Shown: positions 12,666-24,402, numbered from the stretch's first letter. The stretch: 64,000 nt of DNA from Mytilinidion resinicola (GCF_010093595.1 NW_022985447.1:890486-954485); one strand, 5' to 3'. Made by a program: numbers and translations. The notes: a model not told the origin generated them from the letters alone.

Positions 12666-14245
12666 TTACCCCCTCGGCGGCGGCGCGTACACCATCTGCC
12701 CGGGCGCAGTATACGTCTCCGTATTCGCCGGCCCGGCCCACCGTCTCGAACTCTCCTCTCGATCCCTGATCTCCCTCTCGTTCTGGATAGCCACACAACA
12801 GCAGCAACAGCACGCCTTTCCGATGTCGGAGAAGAGGGAGCCGGTGAGTTTATAGAGATGCCTGAGGCGTGTTCTTTGGACTAGCGGGAACAAGCCTATA
12901 TTTCAATTAGCATCTCCTCACTCCAGTACTCAGGGCTAGTGTTTTGAAGGAGGGGGCACTTACACCACATCCCACACGCACTCGCCATAACCCCACACTG
13001 CCCATTAAACGCACTGTACCCCAGCAGCTCCGTCGGGTCCTTCTTCTGACTCCTCTGACTCAGCCGATACGCCGTCCGTCCATAAAGCACGCACGGGCAA
13101 AACAGCCCCGTCATACACGTCCCCACATCCCCACCGCACTCGCAAAGTCCATGCTTCCACTCATGCGATTCCCCTCGCGCACTCAAATCCATATTCGGGT
13201 GCGCGATCTGCCCCGGTTGATGCCGCTCTAGCTCCAGCCCGTTGGGCCCTGTCGGCGCGTTGGGCGAGAATACAGGAATGTGCGCTGAGACGGCGGAGGT
13301 GGGGGAGTAAGGGGTGTCGTTGTGGGCGGAGAGTGGGCGCTGGCGGTTCATGAAGGTGGGTGAGGGAAGGTCGAAATCGATTGGCTTCTTGAGCGGGAGG
13401 GCACCGGGAGAGTGAGGTGGGGAGACTGGGGTGTGGGAGTTGAAGGGGGCGGGGGAGTGGGGGGTGATAGGGGTCTTGGTGTTGGTGGGGAGGTCCGGGA
13501 TGCGGGAGGGCGTGATGGGGGTTTGGTTGGGGGTGCGTTGGCGAGTGTAGGAGGGAATTTGGATCGGAGTGAGCATGAAGGGCATGCTCTGGCGAGGCAT
13601 GCTTTGGCGGTAGGGTGATACGGGTGTTCTGGCTTCAGCGGCAGGTGCGTACTGAGATGCTCGTTGGTGCTGGGGGAGCGGCGATACGGGTGTTCTAGAT
13701 TCGACAATTGGTGCGTACATTGCCGGATGTGTTTGCGAAGGAGGCGGGACGTTGTAGGGAGAAGAGGGCTTCTCTTGGGGATACCCAACTGGCAGTGGGC
13801 TTACGGGCGATTGTGGTGGATGAGATGCTGGATGAGGTGCCTGTGGTGGAGGAGGTCCCTGGAAAGCCGAGCCAGACTTCTCGGGGGGATATTCGGTCGC
13901 AGAATATGCCGGTGCTTGCGTTGTCTGAGGTATCTGTGCATTGAAGATAGATTGAGGTCGTGTGTCTATGGGCGTGACTGGTGATTGAGCTATGGTGCTC
14001 ATATCGGGTTCGCGTGCGAGTCGTTGAATGGGATCTCTCGGGTGCCTCATGTGGACTGGAGTCTCTTCGTATGACCACTGGCTGTCCACGGACCCTGTAG
14101 CCCGGTGGCCATTCCCCAGCTTCGATACGTCCTCGGTCGAGGCCTGCCATGAAAAGCGTTTGTGCTGCCGGTCTGGTAGCTGGAGTCGAGGTTGCTGAGG
14201 TCGATTTTGGCGGGGATTCTGCTGTGGGGGCTGTCCGGGATACAT
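12666..14245 (-). CDS. PLAC8-family Cys-rich protein with long proline-rich N-terminus
   Basis: PLAC8 (DUF614) proteins are small Cys-rich, membrane-associated proteins linked to metal tolerance and growth control in plants and animals; the fungal role is undefined. Exon 1 is 12964-14245 and exon 2 is 12666-12895, with intron 12896-12963 (68 nt, GTAAGT..ATAG), giving 503 residues. Residues 1-360 are disordered and rich in Pro, Gln and Ser, with many SP/TP sites (repeated TPVSP and SPLP motifs). The PLAC8 domain begins at about residue 365 (WKHGLCECGGD), continues through FCPCVLYGR and the GYSAFNGQC stretch, and after the intron gives LRHLYKLTG and a run of six Cys (KACCCCCC). The splice joins Trp-Cys to LFPLV. 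The final part, NEREIRDRE, matches the family end. The many SP/TP sites suggest phospho-regulation, which is inference. Confidence 0.85.
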
Positions 14246-15551
14246 GGCGGTGTGTGATTTGCGGCGACGTCTGAGAGGGTTGAAGGTTCAGCAACGGAAG
14301 AAAACCCGCTTCACGGTTGGAAATGGAATTTGCAAAGCTCGAGAATGCCAATGCAGCGCTGAAAGGATGTCTGTCGCCAATTTACAAGCTAAGTAAGCAT
14401 GGACATGGGCAGATCTGCAGCTCGGATGCAACGGGATGGAGTTCTGTTTCGTCTTAAGGAAACCGGCGAGCGACAAGATTTGGGGGGCAGCAGATGCGAA
14501 CAGTCAGGAGAGGAGTGCGGACGTAAAGAAGAAGCCAGCTCGGTCGCAGGAGACGAGGAGACGAGGAGAAGGCCTCGCATGGCCCACGGCTAGCAGTCTT
14601 GTCGTCGCCATGCCTGCGTGGTGGTTGGCTGGGATGCCCCCCGCCGCATGGACCCTCGCCCGTCACAGCGGCAGCCGTGGCCGAGCTTTCCGGCGGCCTC
14701 TGAGGGGCCAAGGGGCGTGTGCCTTCGGGGCTGTGGGGGGCGTCGATTTGCTGCTGTGACTTCGGAGCACGCTGTGTGACGACGCCCGCGTGCGGCGCAG
14801 CCTCACCAATGCGCGCTATCAGCACCTTGACGACCCGGCTGGCGGCCAACGGGCGCTTAAGAACGAGGCCAGGAACCAGGCACTTGCTGCACCACCAGAA
14901 CGCTGCGTTCCCCTGCGCAGAGCCGACGCTTGAAACACGCAGCGATGTGGCGACGAGTTGGATCCGGGGTCTGCAACCCCTCGATTCGCCCGGTGCAGCC
15001 CGTAGACGCCGGCTACCCGCATGCGGTTAGCAGCGACAGAGCCCTATCTCAGCCCTTGGGTATGTATAAGAGCTTGTCCATCTTGGCCGCCATGAAGACC
15101 GCATTGTGGCGGTACCAGCGTGTTGGTGGCAGCAGGAACCCGCCAGTTCACGTTATGCTCGTACCACAGCTGTTGGACGTGGTTGTGGTTGGTGCAGCAG
15201 GTGGAAACGACGAAGAATTCAGTACGTCGACATCGTGGCATTGGTTCTCTTGCCGCAGCGATGTACTCCAATCATGAATCTGAATAGTCGACATGCGGTT
15301 TCTCAGGTGCTGACATGTTTCTAGACATCGGGGGGTGACAGAGCGTAGACCTCGTGGTAGACATGTGATGAGGCAATGTCATCTATTTCGTGGTGTGGAG
15401 GGGTAGACGCAGATTAAGGAGCTCAATATATATAACATGCGGATTACTTTTATCCATTCATTGTACAGGGCAGACCACAGCTGGATGGACTGCTTCTTGC
15501 TGCCATATTGACACGCTGAACTCGAAGTCTTATGGAATGCAGTGTGACCAA
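14246..15551. other. no gene seen
   Basis: About 1.3 kb between the PLAC8 gene start and the 3' end of the next gene. The first 400 bp are presumably the PLAC8 promoter. Several short GC-rich frames exist on both strands, but none has protein-like composition or splice continuity. Confidence 0.5.
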
Positions 15552-16618
15552 CTACTTGCTCTTGTCCTGGTTCGCCTTGCCTTTCTGCTCGCTCTCAGCC
15601 TGCCTCAAGTTAGCTTTCTGCACCAGAGTAGCGAAACTGATGAACCTACACCCGGCCTATCAGCTTGAACGGTGCCCTTTAGCTTAGCGGTCTCTGCTAC
15701 GCCCTCTCCCTTGGTGCTCTTTGAACCATCGTGGGTGTCTGTAGAATGGTGTGTATCGGCGTTGCTGATGCCTTCTTGCTTGCCGGATGTGCCACCCTTC
15801 ACGGGTTCCTTTTGGGCGTCGGGCTATCCTGAATTAGTTATACTCGTTGGGGGTACTTGTGGGCTTATGGGCTGCAGTTTAAATTGCTGCAATGCAATTC
15901 CAAGGACGAGGACGCGTAAAGCAAGTGCTATGACTAATTGCAACATGTATCAAAAGCCCAATGAGTGGCCAGCAACTGTACATAAACAGATGACGAGAAT
16001 TGTTTGTACGGTAAATCAATGCTTCAAGTTTCACCACTGACCTTGTCTTCTTTCTTGTCGTCAGCAGGCTTCTCGTCGCCAGAGTCCTTGGGTTCTTCCT
16101 TCTCCTCGGAGTCCTTGGTCTCTGCCTTGTCTTCGGAACCCTCCGATTTGCCCTCCGCTTCCTTGACCTCTGGTTCGTCCTTGGATTCAGACTCGTCTTC
16201 CTTCTCCCCTTCGGCGTGATGCTCCTCGCCGTGGCCTTCGGCGTGGTGACCTCCCGTTTCGATCGAGCTGAGGATGTAGTAAACGGAGGGTACGGTGATG
16301 ACGACGCCGACTGCTAGCCTGTACAAACAAACGGCATCAGCAATGATTCCAAACTGGCGTGTTGCTGTGCCCATCGAGGGCTACCCGGCAACCCGGCAGA
16401 CATCACGTCGGCGCAGGCTTATATCCTCAAGTGAAAGAATCCTACCATGGCAAGTCGCTTGACGCCTTCTTAGCCACATCACCGGCCACATCACTGGCAG
16501 AGGCGTATCCTCGTCGGGCTGTGCGCTGAAACGACTGCTGCCACGGGGAAGCCCTTGTCGCCGGGCGAGCGAAGCGTGCGAGCGGCGCCCTGAAGGCGGC
16601 GGGCCGTACAAGAACCAT
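15552..16618 (-). CDS. small mitochondrial membrane protein with acidic C-terminal region
   Basis: Function unknown. It resembles uncharacterised fungal mitochondrial proteins as I remember them. Four exons close in phase: 16446-16618, 16042-16318, 15650-15823 and 15552-15599 (introns of 127, 218 and 50 nt; the last has a perfect GCTAAC branch). The product is 223 residues. The N-terminus is an Arg/Ala-rich amphipathic presequence (MVLVRPAAFRAPLARFARPA) with a plausible processing site at RRGYAS. A segment SSDLPW joins across intron 1 to a hydrophobic span (AVGVVITVPSVYYIL) that is probably a single inner-membrane helix. The rest is a long Lys/Glu/Asp-rich hydrophilic tail that would face one compartment. 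It is divergent from CAND1, with 490 bp between the start codons. Confidence 0.75.
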
Positions 16619-17108
16619 GGCGAAGCTGCAAGAGGGCCAATTGGCTCTGATGGGCGCAATTGAGGAGCGAGATGGCGCGGCGGAGAGTAGAGAGTGAGGA
16701 AGAGGGTCGCGGGGGCTGGGCCGACGGAAGCAATGCGGATGAGGATGGCATGACCGCAGAAGAGCTACAAGAGCTGCGTAGTCTGCCGTAGAATAGAAGT
16801 TGGTCCATGCTCTCTCGATGCCTCACGTTCGCGCTGGCACGCCAATATCACGGCAGGCAGCAGGTCTGGTTCTTCGATTCACCTCGCCCGAATTCCACTC
16901 TTCCAAGGCACAGCGTGCAGCCTGCCGAGTCGCAAAGCTGCCGCCTCTCTTCGCCCTCTCACCACCCCTTCTTTTCTCACCAACCTCGCCCGCAATTTGA
17001 CCCCACAACCACCCCACCAAGACACCTCCGGCGGCGCTGTCACCACCACCATCTAGCTACCTGCACTATCCCGACCGCGAGCTCCTCCGCTGGGTGTGTC
17101 TAATCGCT
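16619..17108. promoter_or_regulatory. divergent promoter interval
   Basis: These 490 bp separate the start codons of the mitochondrial protein and CAND1. Pyrimidine-rich tracts precede the CAND1 ATG (16930-17090). No TATA box was recognised. Confidence 0.4.
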
Positions 17109-20100
17109 ATGGCGGCGTCCAGCGTACCGGTTAACCCGACCTCCCACAACGTGGCCCATCTCCTCCCAAAATTGCACGATGAGGACCCAGACTTCCGCTT
17201 TATGGCCTTGAACGACCTTCAGGGCATCCTCCTCGCCGCCCACGCCAAGTTCCTCGACCACGACTATACTACGAGTGCAAAGACTGTGGACGGGCTGCTC
17301 AATACCCTCAACGATACCAACGGTGAGGTTCAGAACATGGCCATCAAGTGCCTGGGCCCCTTCGTCAACAAGGTCCCCGAGACTATCCTGTGCCCCATGA
17401 TCGAGAAGCTGTCAAACCTCCAGACGGATAATACTGTGGACAACTCGATTCCCGCGCTCGCCCTGCGAGAGGTTGTGGTTTCGCTGCCAAGACCGGTGCC
17501 TGGTGTTCCTCGTGCGAAGTCGGTGCTGGATGCCTATACAGCCATCAGCAAGGTCTTGATACCGCGTCTGGTGGGATACAATGTGTTACACACGTCGCAG
17601 AAGCACCTGAGCTCCCCACCCAAGGGCATGTTGCAAGTGGATCTAGAAACCGGGACCGACAGCAACGCGATCGATGTGCTCACTGAAGTTGCCCGTTGCT
17701 TCGGGCCCATGCTCCAGGATGCAGAGGTCAACGCCCTACAGAAGATCACCCTGGAAATACTGGAGAATGACCGTGCCGGCTCTGTTTTGAAGAAAAAGTC
17801 TGTTATTGCTATATCAACCCTCGCGAGCTACTTCTCGGATACCCTGCTAAGCAACTTCATCTCACGTCTGATTGAATATTTGCGAGACTCACATTTGACT
17901 CGGAGCAAGCGAAAGCTCTACATCACTATCCTCGGTTCAATGGCTAGATCGATTCCTAGGAAGTTTGGTCCCTACTTGAAGACTCTCGCTCCGTTCGTCC
18001 TTAGTGCTTTAAGCGCAGAAGAGCTAGAAGAAGAGATGGACACATCTGATGATGAAGGCGATAGGGACCCTGAGGTTGACGAAGTTCGAGAGGCTGCGCT
18101 TGTAGCAATTGAGGGTTTCCTTGCTTCCTGCTCCAACGACATGCGTTTATACACAGATGAATGCATTACCTCCGCGTCACGATTCCTCAAGTACGATCCA
18201 AATCTCGCCCAGGATGACGACGACGATGACATGGATGCCGAGGAGGACAATGAGGATGCACTCTCAGACGAAGACTTCGAGGAAGAAGGTGGATTTGACG
18301 ATGAAGACGACGCCAGCTGGAAGGTCCGCCGATGCGCCGCCAAGGTTCTATACACAATCATTGCGACCCGCAGTAACGGCGACTTGCTTGAAGATGGTAC
18401 TCTGTATGACAAGGTTGCACCTGCTCTGATTGCACGTTTTAGAGAGCGAGAAGAGAACGTTCGGCTAGAAGTTCTTGCAACCCTCTCACGTCTTGTTCGA
18501 AACACGGGAAGTGGCCCTGGTTCCGCATTCGGGTCGGGCGAAGACAATGGTGCGATGGGTCCACCTCCTAGCCGTAAGCGGAGACGAGGTGGCAGCGATG
18601 CGAGCATGTTTGATGCCCATGCAAATTCGTCCCTGTCCTACGGCTACTCAGGGCCTACAGCGGTACCTACAACCGGTCCGTATGCTAGTCTTGCCAAGCT
18701 GAGTCCAGATATTGTGCGCGGAGTATCTCAACTCCTCAAGACCGGACCCCCAGCGACAAAACAAGCCTCAATCGTACTCCTCAAGGACATAGTCATCACT
18801 CAGCGAGGAGGCCTACAAGATTATCTAGACCAGATCTTTACACCCGTAGTTGATGCAGCAAAGGCTTCTGGATCTGCCTCATCAAGCGGAGCATCTTCTG
18901 CAGCTGCCCATGGACTTCGTGTCCAGGCTCTGCAACTCATTGGAGCCATCGCCGACACCCATGCATCGAAGTCTCTCCAACCTTACTTGTCCAAGACCAT
19001 ACCGGCTTTGATCAGCGGTGCACAGGACAAGTATAGCAAGCTCTCAATAGAGGCCCTGACAGCCACTGAGAAACTGATCATGGCACTCACACCTCCACGA
19101 TCCGATGAGTCAGGAGAACAGAATCAGCAGTATCTGGACCAGCTGTACAGTGCCTTAGTCAATCGTATTGCTGCCAACGATGCCGATCTCGAGGTACGGC
19201 AACGAGCTATTCACGTATTGGGTCTTCTCCTAGGCCGAAGCTCTGGGACAAAAGGCTTGATCTCTCCTGAGAAGCGAACAGCTGGATTAGACTTGCTTGC
19301 GGAGCGACTGCGGAATGAGCTCACGCGACTTGCGTCAGTGCGGGCTATCGAGACAATTCTTTCCCTCACCCACGCAGACAATGAGCTGGCACCCACTTGG
19401 GTTCGAAGCGTTGCCTTGGAACTTGGTGCTCAGTTGCGGAAAGCAAGCCGATCCCTGCGTGGTGCTAGTCTGAGCTCACTGCGAACCCTTGCGCAAAATC
19501 CTGACGCACGAAAACAGCTCGACAAGAAAACGAAGAAGAGCATTGTCGACCTTTTGCTGCCGCTTTTGATTAATACTGATCTACATCTCCTTGGCCCCGC
19601 GCTTGTGATATTAGCGACTTTTGTTAAAGACGATGCGAGCGCCGTTGTCAACGACGATCTGAACAAGGCTGTCTGTGCAGTCGTCATCACCTCTCTCGTC
19701 GGGAGCCCACTTGAAGCTCTACTCGCTCTTGTCAAGTCCGTAGGCGAGCAGGGTGCTGGAAAAGCTCTTATGCAATCACTATTAAAAGATGTCGGCGTGG
19801 CAGGAAGCCCCGAGGTCGTCGGCAAAGTCATTGGAACTCTGCTCGTCTATGGTGGAAAGACTGTTGGCGTGAGACTTGAAGATTTCATTCAAGAGCTACA
19901 GACCGCTGCCGACGAGAAGCGGAAGTGCCTCGCATTGGCTGTGCTTGGAGAAGCGTCTCTCCGTTTGGGTCCCCAGTCTCCCTTGGAACCTGGACTTTTC
20001 ATCCAGTACTTCTCTGTCAAGTCGGATCAAGTGCCACTAGCAGCTGCCGTTGCGCTTGGTCGTGCAGGTGCCGGGAACGTTGAAAAGTACCTGCCTGTCA

Positions 20101-21225
20101 TTTTGCAGACTATGGGCCAACCTTCGAGTCCGCAATACCTGCTCCTGCACTCTGTCAAAGAGATCCTTCAACAGACAGGCACTGGAAACGCCATCATTCC
20201 ATTCGCTGGTCTTCTTTGGCAGAACCTCGTTGCAGCTTCTCTAACCGAGGACAACAAGGCCATTGGCGCGGAGTGCATTGGTCGTCTTGCCATCATCGAC
20301 CCGAAGACGTATCTGCCCCAGCTTCAGGAAAGTCCTCATTTGTCTTTCGCACTTTGGAACCAACTAACACGAAATAGGCTTTCCTCAGCGATCGCACATC
20401 AAGTGTTCGCGGCATGGTCATATCTGCACTACGCTACACTCTAGCAGATACCGACGAGACTTACGATGACTATCTTCGACCCATTGTCGTACCCATGCTC
20501 ATGCAAATGCTCAGCGAGCCAGATCTAGAGAACCGACGTTTGGCCCTCACAACCTTCAACTCCGCCATGCACAACAAGCCCGAGATCATCCTCCCAGCAT
20601 TAGACCAGCTGCTCCCACTCGCTATGAAAGAAACAGTAATCAAGCCAGAACTTGTCCGCGAAGTCCAGATGGGTCCGTTCAAGCACAAGGTCGACGACGG
20701 TCTCGAGATCCGAAAGGTACATCTTACCCCTTCACAACCTCACTCCATACAGCTGAATACTAACACATCCTACAGAGCGCCTATGAAACCCTCTACGCGC
20801 TCCTCGAAACCGCCTTCTCGCGCCTCAACCCCACCGACCTCGCCGACTGCTTCGACCGCATCGTCGCGGGCGTCTCGGACGAGCACGACATCCGCATCCT
20901 CTGCAACCTCATGCTCACCAAACTCATCGTACTGGCGCCCGACGCCACTCTCGCGCGCCTCGAGGCCATCGCCGAGAACTTCCGCAATGTCCTCGCGACG
21001 AAGCTAAAGGAGAACGCGGTTAAGCAGGAGGTCGAGAAGCTGGCCGAGGGCCAGAAGGGTGTGCTGAAGGTGAGTATTGCGCTGAATAAGCGGTTTGCGG
21101 CGGATGGGGTCGGCCAGGAGGATGCGAGGGTGAGGGTGTGGGGGGTGTATTGGGAGTGGGTGAAGAAGGACTTTCAGGGTTTGCTGAAGGTGGCGGAGGA
21201 TGAGTTGAAGGAGAAGGATCGTTGA
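17109..21225 (+). CDS. CAND1: CAND1/TIP120, cullin-associated NEDD8-dissociated protein
   Basis: CAND1 wraps around un-neddylated cullin-RBX1 and exchanges substrate receptors of cullin-RING ligases. The sequence is an all-HEAT-repeat protein of about 1335 residues (human 1230). Exons: 17109-20327, 20378-20716 and 20776-21225. The N-terminal repeats (LLPKLHDEDPDFRFMALNDL) and the C-terminal block (NRRLALTTFNSAMHNKP, MGPFKHKVDDGLEIRK) match the family closely. An acidic loop (DDDDDDMDAEEDNEDALSDED) sits near residue 380. Intron 2 (20717-20775) is canonical. Intron 1 (20328-20377) restores the conserved HEAT repeat exactly but starts with GA (CAG|GAAAGT) instead of GT; see findings. Read straight through, the protein would stop at 20444 and lose its last ~240 residues. 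The ATG at 17109 is chosen because the homology begins there. Confidence 0.93.
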
Positions 21226-22056
21226 GGGATGGGATTAGGGGAGTGTGAGTGGCATTGGGAAGGGTGTGGGTTGGCTTTAGCGTAAGGATAGGTGAGAGGT
21301 AAAATGGAATGGTTGCATCTGTGTTTGGGCGCCTGGGTGTGCAAGTGATGAGGTGACTGGATCTGGAATAGGTGGTTTGAGAATGGTGGAGTGGGGGACT
21401 GGAGTGAGTGATGGCTGGTCTCTATGGAGATGCCTATGATAACGAGTCACAGATCCATGAACACTTGGCTGCCGCTGCTTAGAGCTCCTTGATGCGGTTT
21501 TTTTATTTTTGAACCCGGGAATTGGAATGATTAGAGAGCTTGCCGGACTACCTCCAGCAGTGGCAGAGCAGTGTACATGAATCAAGGACGAGGCACTGTA
21601 AATCGCAGCGGACGATAGATTGGGGAATCCTAGAGCACGTCACTCGCGGGTCAAGTCATACAAAAATACAAGTAAGGCTGAAGGAGAAAAGGTAGCATGA
21701 AATCCAAAACTATGAGCCAAGCAGGATATAAGTCAGACCGACCATCGCAGCTGACGACAAGTTGGGGTTATCCGAAGCACGCCACTCGTAAGCCAAAGAA
21801 TACAAGAATAAACCAGTAACAGAAGGAGAAATCTAACACGTATCTAGCCAGAGCCCAGAACAGTTATACATGCAAATTGGAAGTCAAGCCAAAGAATGAA
21901 AGCGCAAAGAAATAAGGGAGAGAGGGGAGCCAACACGAAATCTAAGCCCCAAAACAATGATTCATGCACATTACAAGTCGAGAATGGGTAGATTCCTCCC
22001 TCCGCAGCGGTCTCCTTCTACTCCGAGTCAAGTAGCGTAGCTGTGGTACTGGTGGT
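21226..22056. repeat. gene-free interval with a two-copy diverged repeat of about 142 bp
   Basis: Sequence starting ATCGCAGC at 21602 is repeated, diverged, at 21744: both copies run through GACGA, TTGGGG, TCC, AGCACG, CACTCG and GAAGGAGAAA in the same order. A partial third copy may start near 21885 (CAAGCCAAAGAAT). No gene is supported. Confidence 0.4.
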
Positions 22057-22796
22057 CTACGATTCTGGCTTCGTTTCTGGAGTTGTATCTGGAGCTGTCG
22101 CTGGGTTCGTCTCTGGAGCTTTTTCTGCGTTGCTCCCGGGAGCTGTGTCTAGCCTCGTCTCCGCGTTCATCTCTGCGTTCGTTGCCGAAACATCTTGGAT
22201 GTCCGCATTCTCAGGGTCCACAGCCGTAGTATCCGAGTCCACAGACGTAGCATCGGGGTCCACCGCCGTAGTATCAGAGTCCACCGCCGCATCCGACCCT
22301 TCGCCTCCAGCCTCATCGCCATCCGCACCAGCATCTCTCACAGCCTCCCGCGTTCTCTTTCGTTTTGCTTTCCGCTTTCTTGCCGCCGATTTCTTTTACT
22401 CCTCCCACTCTGCCTTTGTAGCGCAACGCGGGCAGGTGAATAGAAACGAACACTCCTCCCCCAACTCCTCCCCCTTTCATTATAACAAGTCTCCTTGAAC
22501 CTAGTCTTCTCCAGCTCCTCATTGTTGTAGTCGACACAGCGCTTCAGAGCAGACTCTTCTCGAAAGGTGAAATTGTAGCGCATGTATTCGCCAAACCGGA
22601 CATCTTCAAGGCGGACCGAGAAGGGCTTTCCTTTTCCAGCTTCAAGTGCCTCACGGGTTTCTTCGATTTGTCTAGCTTCAAGTGCCTCACGGGCTTCTTC
22701 ATTGGAGCAGGGAGCGATTCTGACGAAGTGGCCGTGGGAGAAGGGGTCCTTGCAGACGTCACTAGCCCAAACGCAGTAGTACTTTGCGCGGCACAT
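22057..22796 (-). CDS. small Cys/His-rich family protein, copy 1, with frame-shifted C-terminal tail
   Basis: A member of a three-gene local family that I cannot name. The start at 22794-22796 gives MCRAKYY in the context ACCACCATG shared with its paralogues. Shared order of motifs: MC-[RK]-A start, a basic/His stretch with H-x-V-x-I-x-PC (HFVRIAPC), an acidic Ala/Arg helix, FxFxEExxLKxC-x2-Y, then ELEKTRF. The simple frame ends at 22338 with an Arg-rich tail that does not resemble the family. Shifting frame near the G5 run at about 22475-22480 gives FTCPRC, the expected zinc-ribbon Cys pair, then a TAA, and beyond it in the same frame KRKAKRKR and an acidic tail with repeated AVDSDTTAVDPD down to 22057. 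The C-terminus is probably damaged or uses a structure I cannot see. Confidence 0.55.
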
Positions 22797-22819
22797 GGTG
22801 GTTGAATGACGGGCCTGCG

Positions 22820-22978
22820 TACACATAACCTCTCTCCAGATACCATCGTCTCATACCGCGGCCTCCTATACCTAGTCTCCTCCAGCTGCGAATCTTTGTA
22901 CGCCTCGCACTCCTTCAAAAGGCTTTCTTTACGGAAGGTGAACTGGCAGCGTTGGCTTGCACAACGGACATTGATCAT
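22820..22978 (-). pseudogene. fragment of a further copy of the Cys/His-rich family
   Basis: Between the complete-looking copies, one frame reads FTFRKESLLKECEAYKDSQL and then EETRYRR. This matches the second half of copy 1 (FTFREESALKRCVDYNNEEL) and copy 3, but the first half of the gene is absent. It overlaps the 3' end of copy 2 in another frame. Best read as a remnant of a fourth duplicate. Confidence 0.55.
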
Positions 22979-23306
22979 ACGTCTTCCACCCTGTTGCCAC
23001 AGTGCCTTCCACCCTAACTCCTTTCGGGCGTCTACTCTGCTTCAGCTTTAACCTCCCGCTCTCGTTGTACTCGCAGCACAGCTCCAGAGCAGCTTGTTGA
23101 TCGAAACTGAATTCCCAACACGACCCCGTTATGTTGCGACCCGTGATACTGAAGCTTGCTTTCTTAAAGGGGATGTAGAAGCGAGTGGAGCGACCGAGAA
23201 GCTCATGCATCTGTTCGTCGGCGCAAGGGTCGACTTGGACCCATTCAGAGTGGTGGCTCTTTCGGCAGGGCTTGTTTTCGACGACGAAGATGGTTGCGCG
23301 GCACAT
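22929..23306 (-). CDS. small Cys/His-rich family protein, copy 2
   Basis: A 125-residue single-exon protein. It starts MCRATIF in the same CCACCATGTGC context as its paralogues, has the central H-x3-W-V-x-V-x-PC motif (HSEWVQVDPC), the FSFDQQAALELCCEYN block, and ends with a Cys pair CPLC, as expected for a small zinc-binding fold formed with the N-terminal Cys/His residues. No signal peptide or membrane segment is visible, so it is probably intracellular. Function unknown. It is the only copy whose whole family pattern lies in one frame. Confidence 0.6.
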   Translation of the reverse strand: MCRATIFVVENKPCRKSHHSEWVQVDPCADEQMHELLGRSTRFYIPFKKASFSITGRNITGSCWEFSFDQQAALELCCEYNESGRLKLKQSRRPKGVRVEGTVATGWKTYDQCPLCKPTLPVHLP

Positions 23307-23976
23307 GGTGGGCGGAAGCTGATGTTGTAGATTCGAAAGGGTTCGGGTATCGTGTCGTATTTCGCGGACTTTTCAGTTGGAGTAGCGTTAGTGTATAGCG
23401 GAGATGATATTTCAAGCTTAGAGACTTTAGATATTGTTTTCGTTTGTGATGACTGGGTTTAAGGTTGTTTTGTAGTGAAAAAAGGATTTGACCGTCGAGA
23501 AGTTATATTATATACTCCTGCAAAGGCCCGCTGACTGCTTAAAAGAACAGACACTGCTCACACTATAACTGCAAATGTGCGCGTTTCAGGTTGAAGTGAT
23601 GCGATTTTGCTCAAACGATGATGATATGGGGATGACTCTTAAGCGCTATGTGAAGGAGAGAGAACACAGACTTGATTACGCCTGCCAGTCTATCAATCAA
23701 CGCTCATTATACTTCGTAGATTGCTATCCTCTTCACTACACCAACTATAAGTCAAACCATAGAAAACAGATAAAAGCCTAATCAACTGAAATCTATCCCG
23801 CAATCCAGTCAAGACCACCCAATCAATTTACATAGCATCCGCCACATTCCAGTTCACCGGCTCACACGCCTCTTCTCCATCAGACCCCTTAGGCCTCCGC
23901 ATCATCAGAGTTCACAGCTGTAGCATCCGACTCCACGGCCGTCTCCTCACCCTCATCTTCAGCGCCAGCGACAGGG
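23307..23976. other. spacer between copies 2 and 3; duplicated upstream sequence
   Basis: Contains the promoter of copy 2. The stretch 23609-23680 (GCTCAAACGATGATGA, then AGCGCTA, then CACAGACT) has a diverged counterpart at 24725-24773 upstream of copy 3. The duplication unit therefore included promoter DNA. The far end (23889-23976) holds the acidic tail frame of copy 3. Confidence 0.5.
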
Positions 23977-24402
23977 TCAGTCACTACTTGCGAGCGATGC
24001 TTTATCTCCGACACTTTTCCCAGTGCCACTACTCCCTCCCTCGCTCTTCGCCTCTCCACCAGCCATCCACTTCACTTTCCGCTCACACTTTGGACATCTA
24101 TGCACCAACGAATGGCACCCCTTTATGTTGTGCTTGCTCTTCTCTAACTCTCTGGAGTGATAGTTAGGGCAGCACTTGAGTTTATTTTCCTCGTCAAATT
24201 TGAAGTCGAATCGAAAATCCAGGATCACGCTCGAAACGTTATGGAGGGGTATGCACTTGAGTGTGTCGTGGTCGTCGAAATCGAGGGCTCTTCGAACGTC
24301 TGCGTTCGTGCAGGGAGTGATCTTCACCCAGTGAGTGTGGCGCCGATGATTGCGGCAATTTCCCGAAGTGTTTGAGACGCGGAAGTATCTTGCTTTGCAC
24401 AT
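23889..24402 (-). CDS. small Cys/His-rich family protein, copy 3, acidic tail in a shifted frame
   Basis: The start at 24400-24402 (MCKARYF) is chosen over the longer open frame to 24630 because it matches its paralogues and their ACCACCATG context. Family motifs: H-x-W-V-x-I-x-PC (HWVKITPC), FKFDEENKLKCC-x2-Y, RELEKSK, then the ribbon CPKC. The continuous frame stops at 23977 after a Gly/Ser/Lys stretch. One frame over, just downstream, an acidic tail reads TAVESDATAVNSDDAEA and ends at 23889. It closely resembles the displaced tail of copy 1. No convincing intron joins the two frames. Confidence 0.6.

Noticed and set aside
14454..14849. 131-codon minus-strand frame upstream of the PLAC8 gene
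   Set aside because: Pro/Ala/Arg-rich low-complexity frame in GC-rich DNA, overlapping frames on the other strand of similar length.
20328..20377. Canonical GT donor at 20331 for CAND1 intron 1
   Set aside because: Splicing there shifts the frame and stops within about 35 codons, while conserved C-terminal repeats continue in the other frame.
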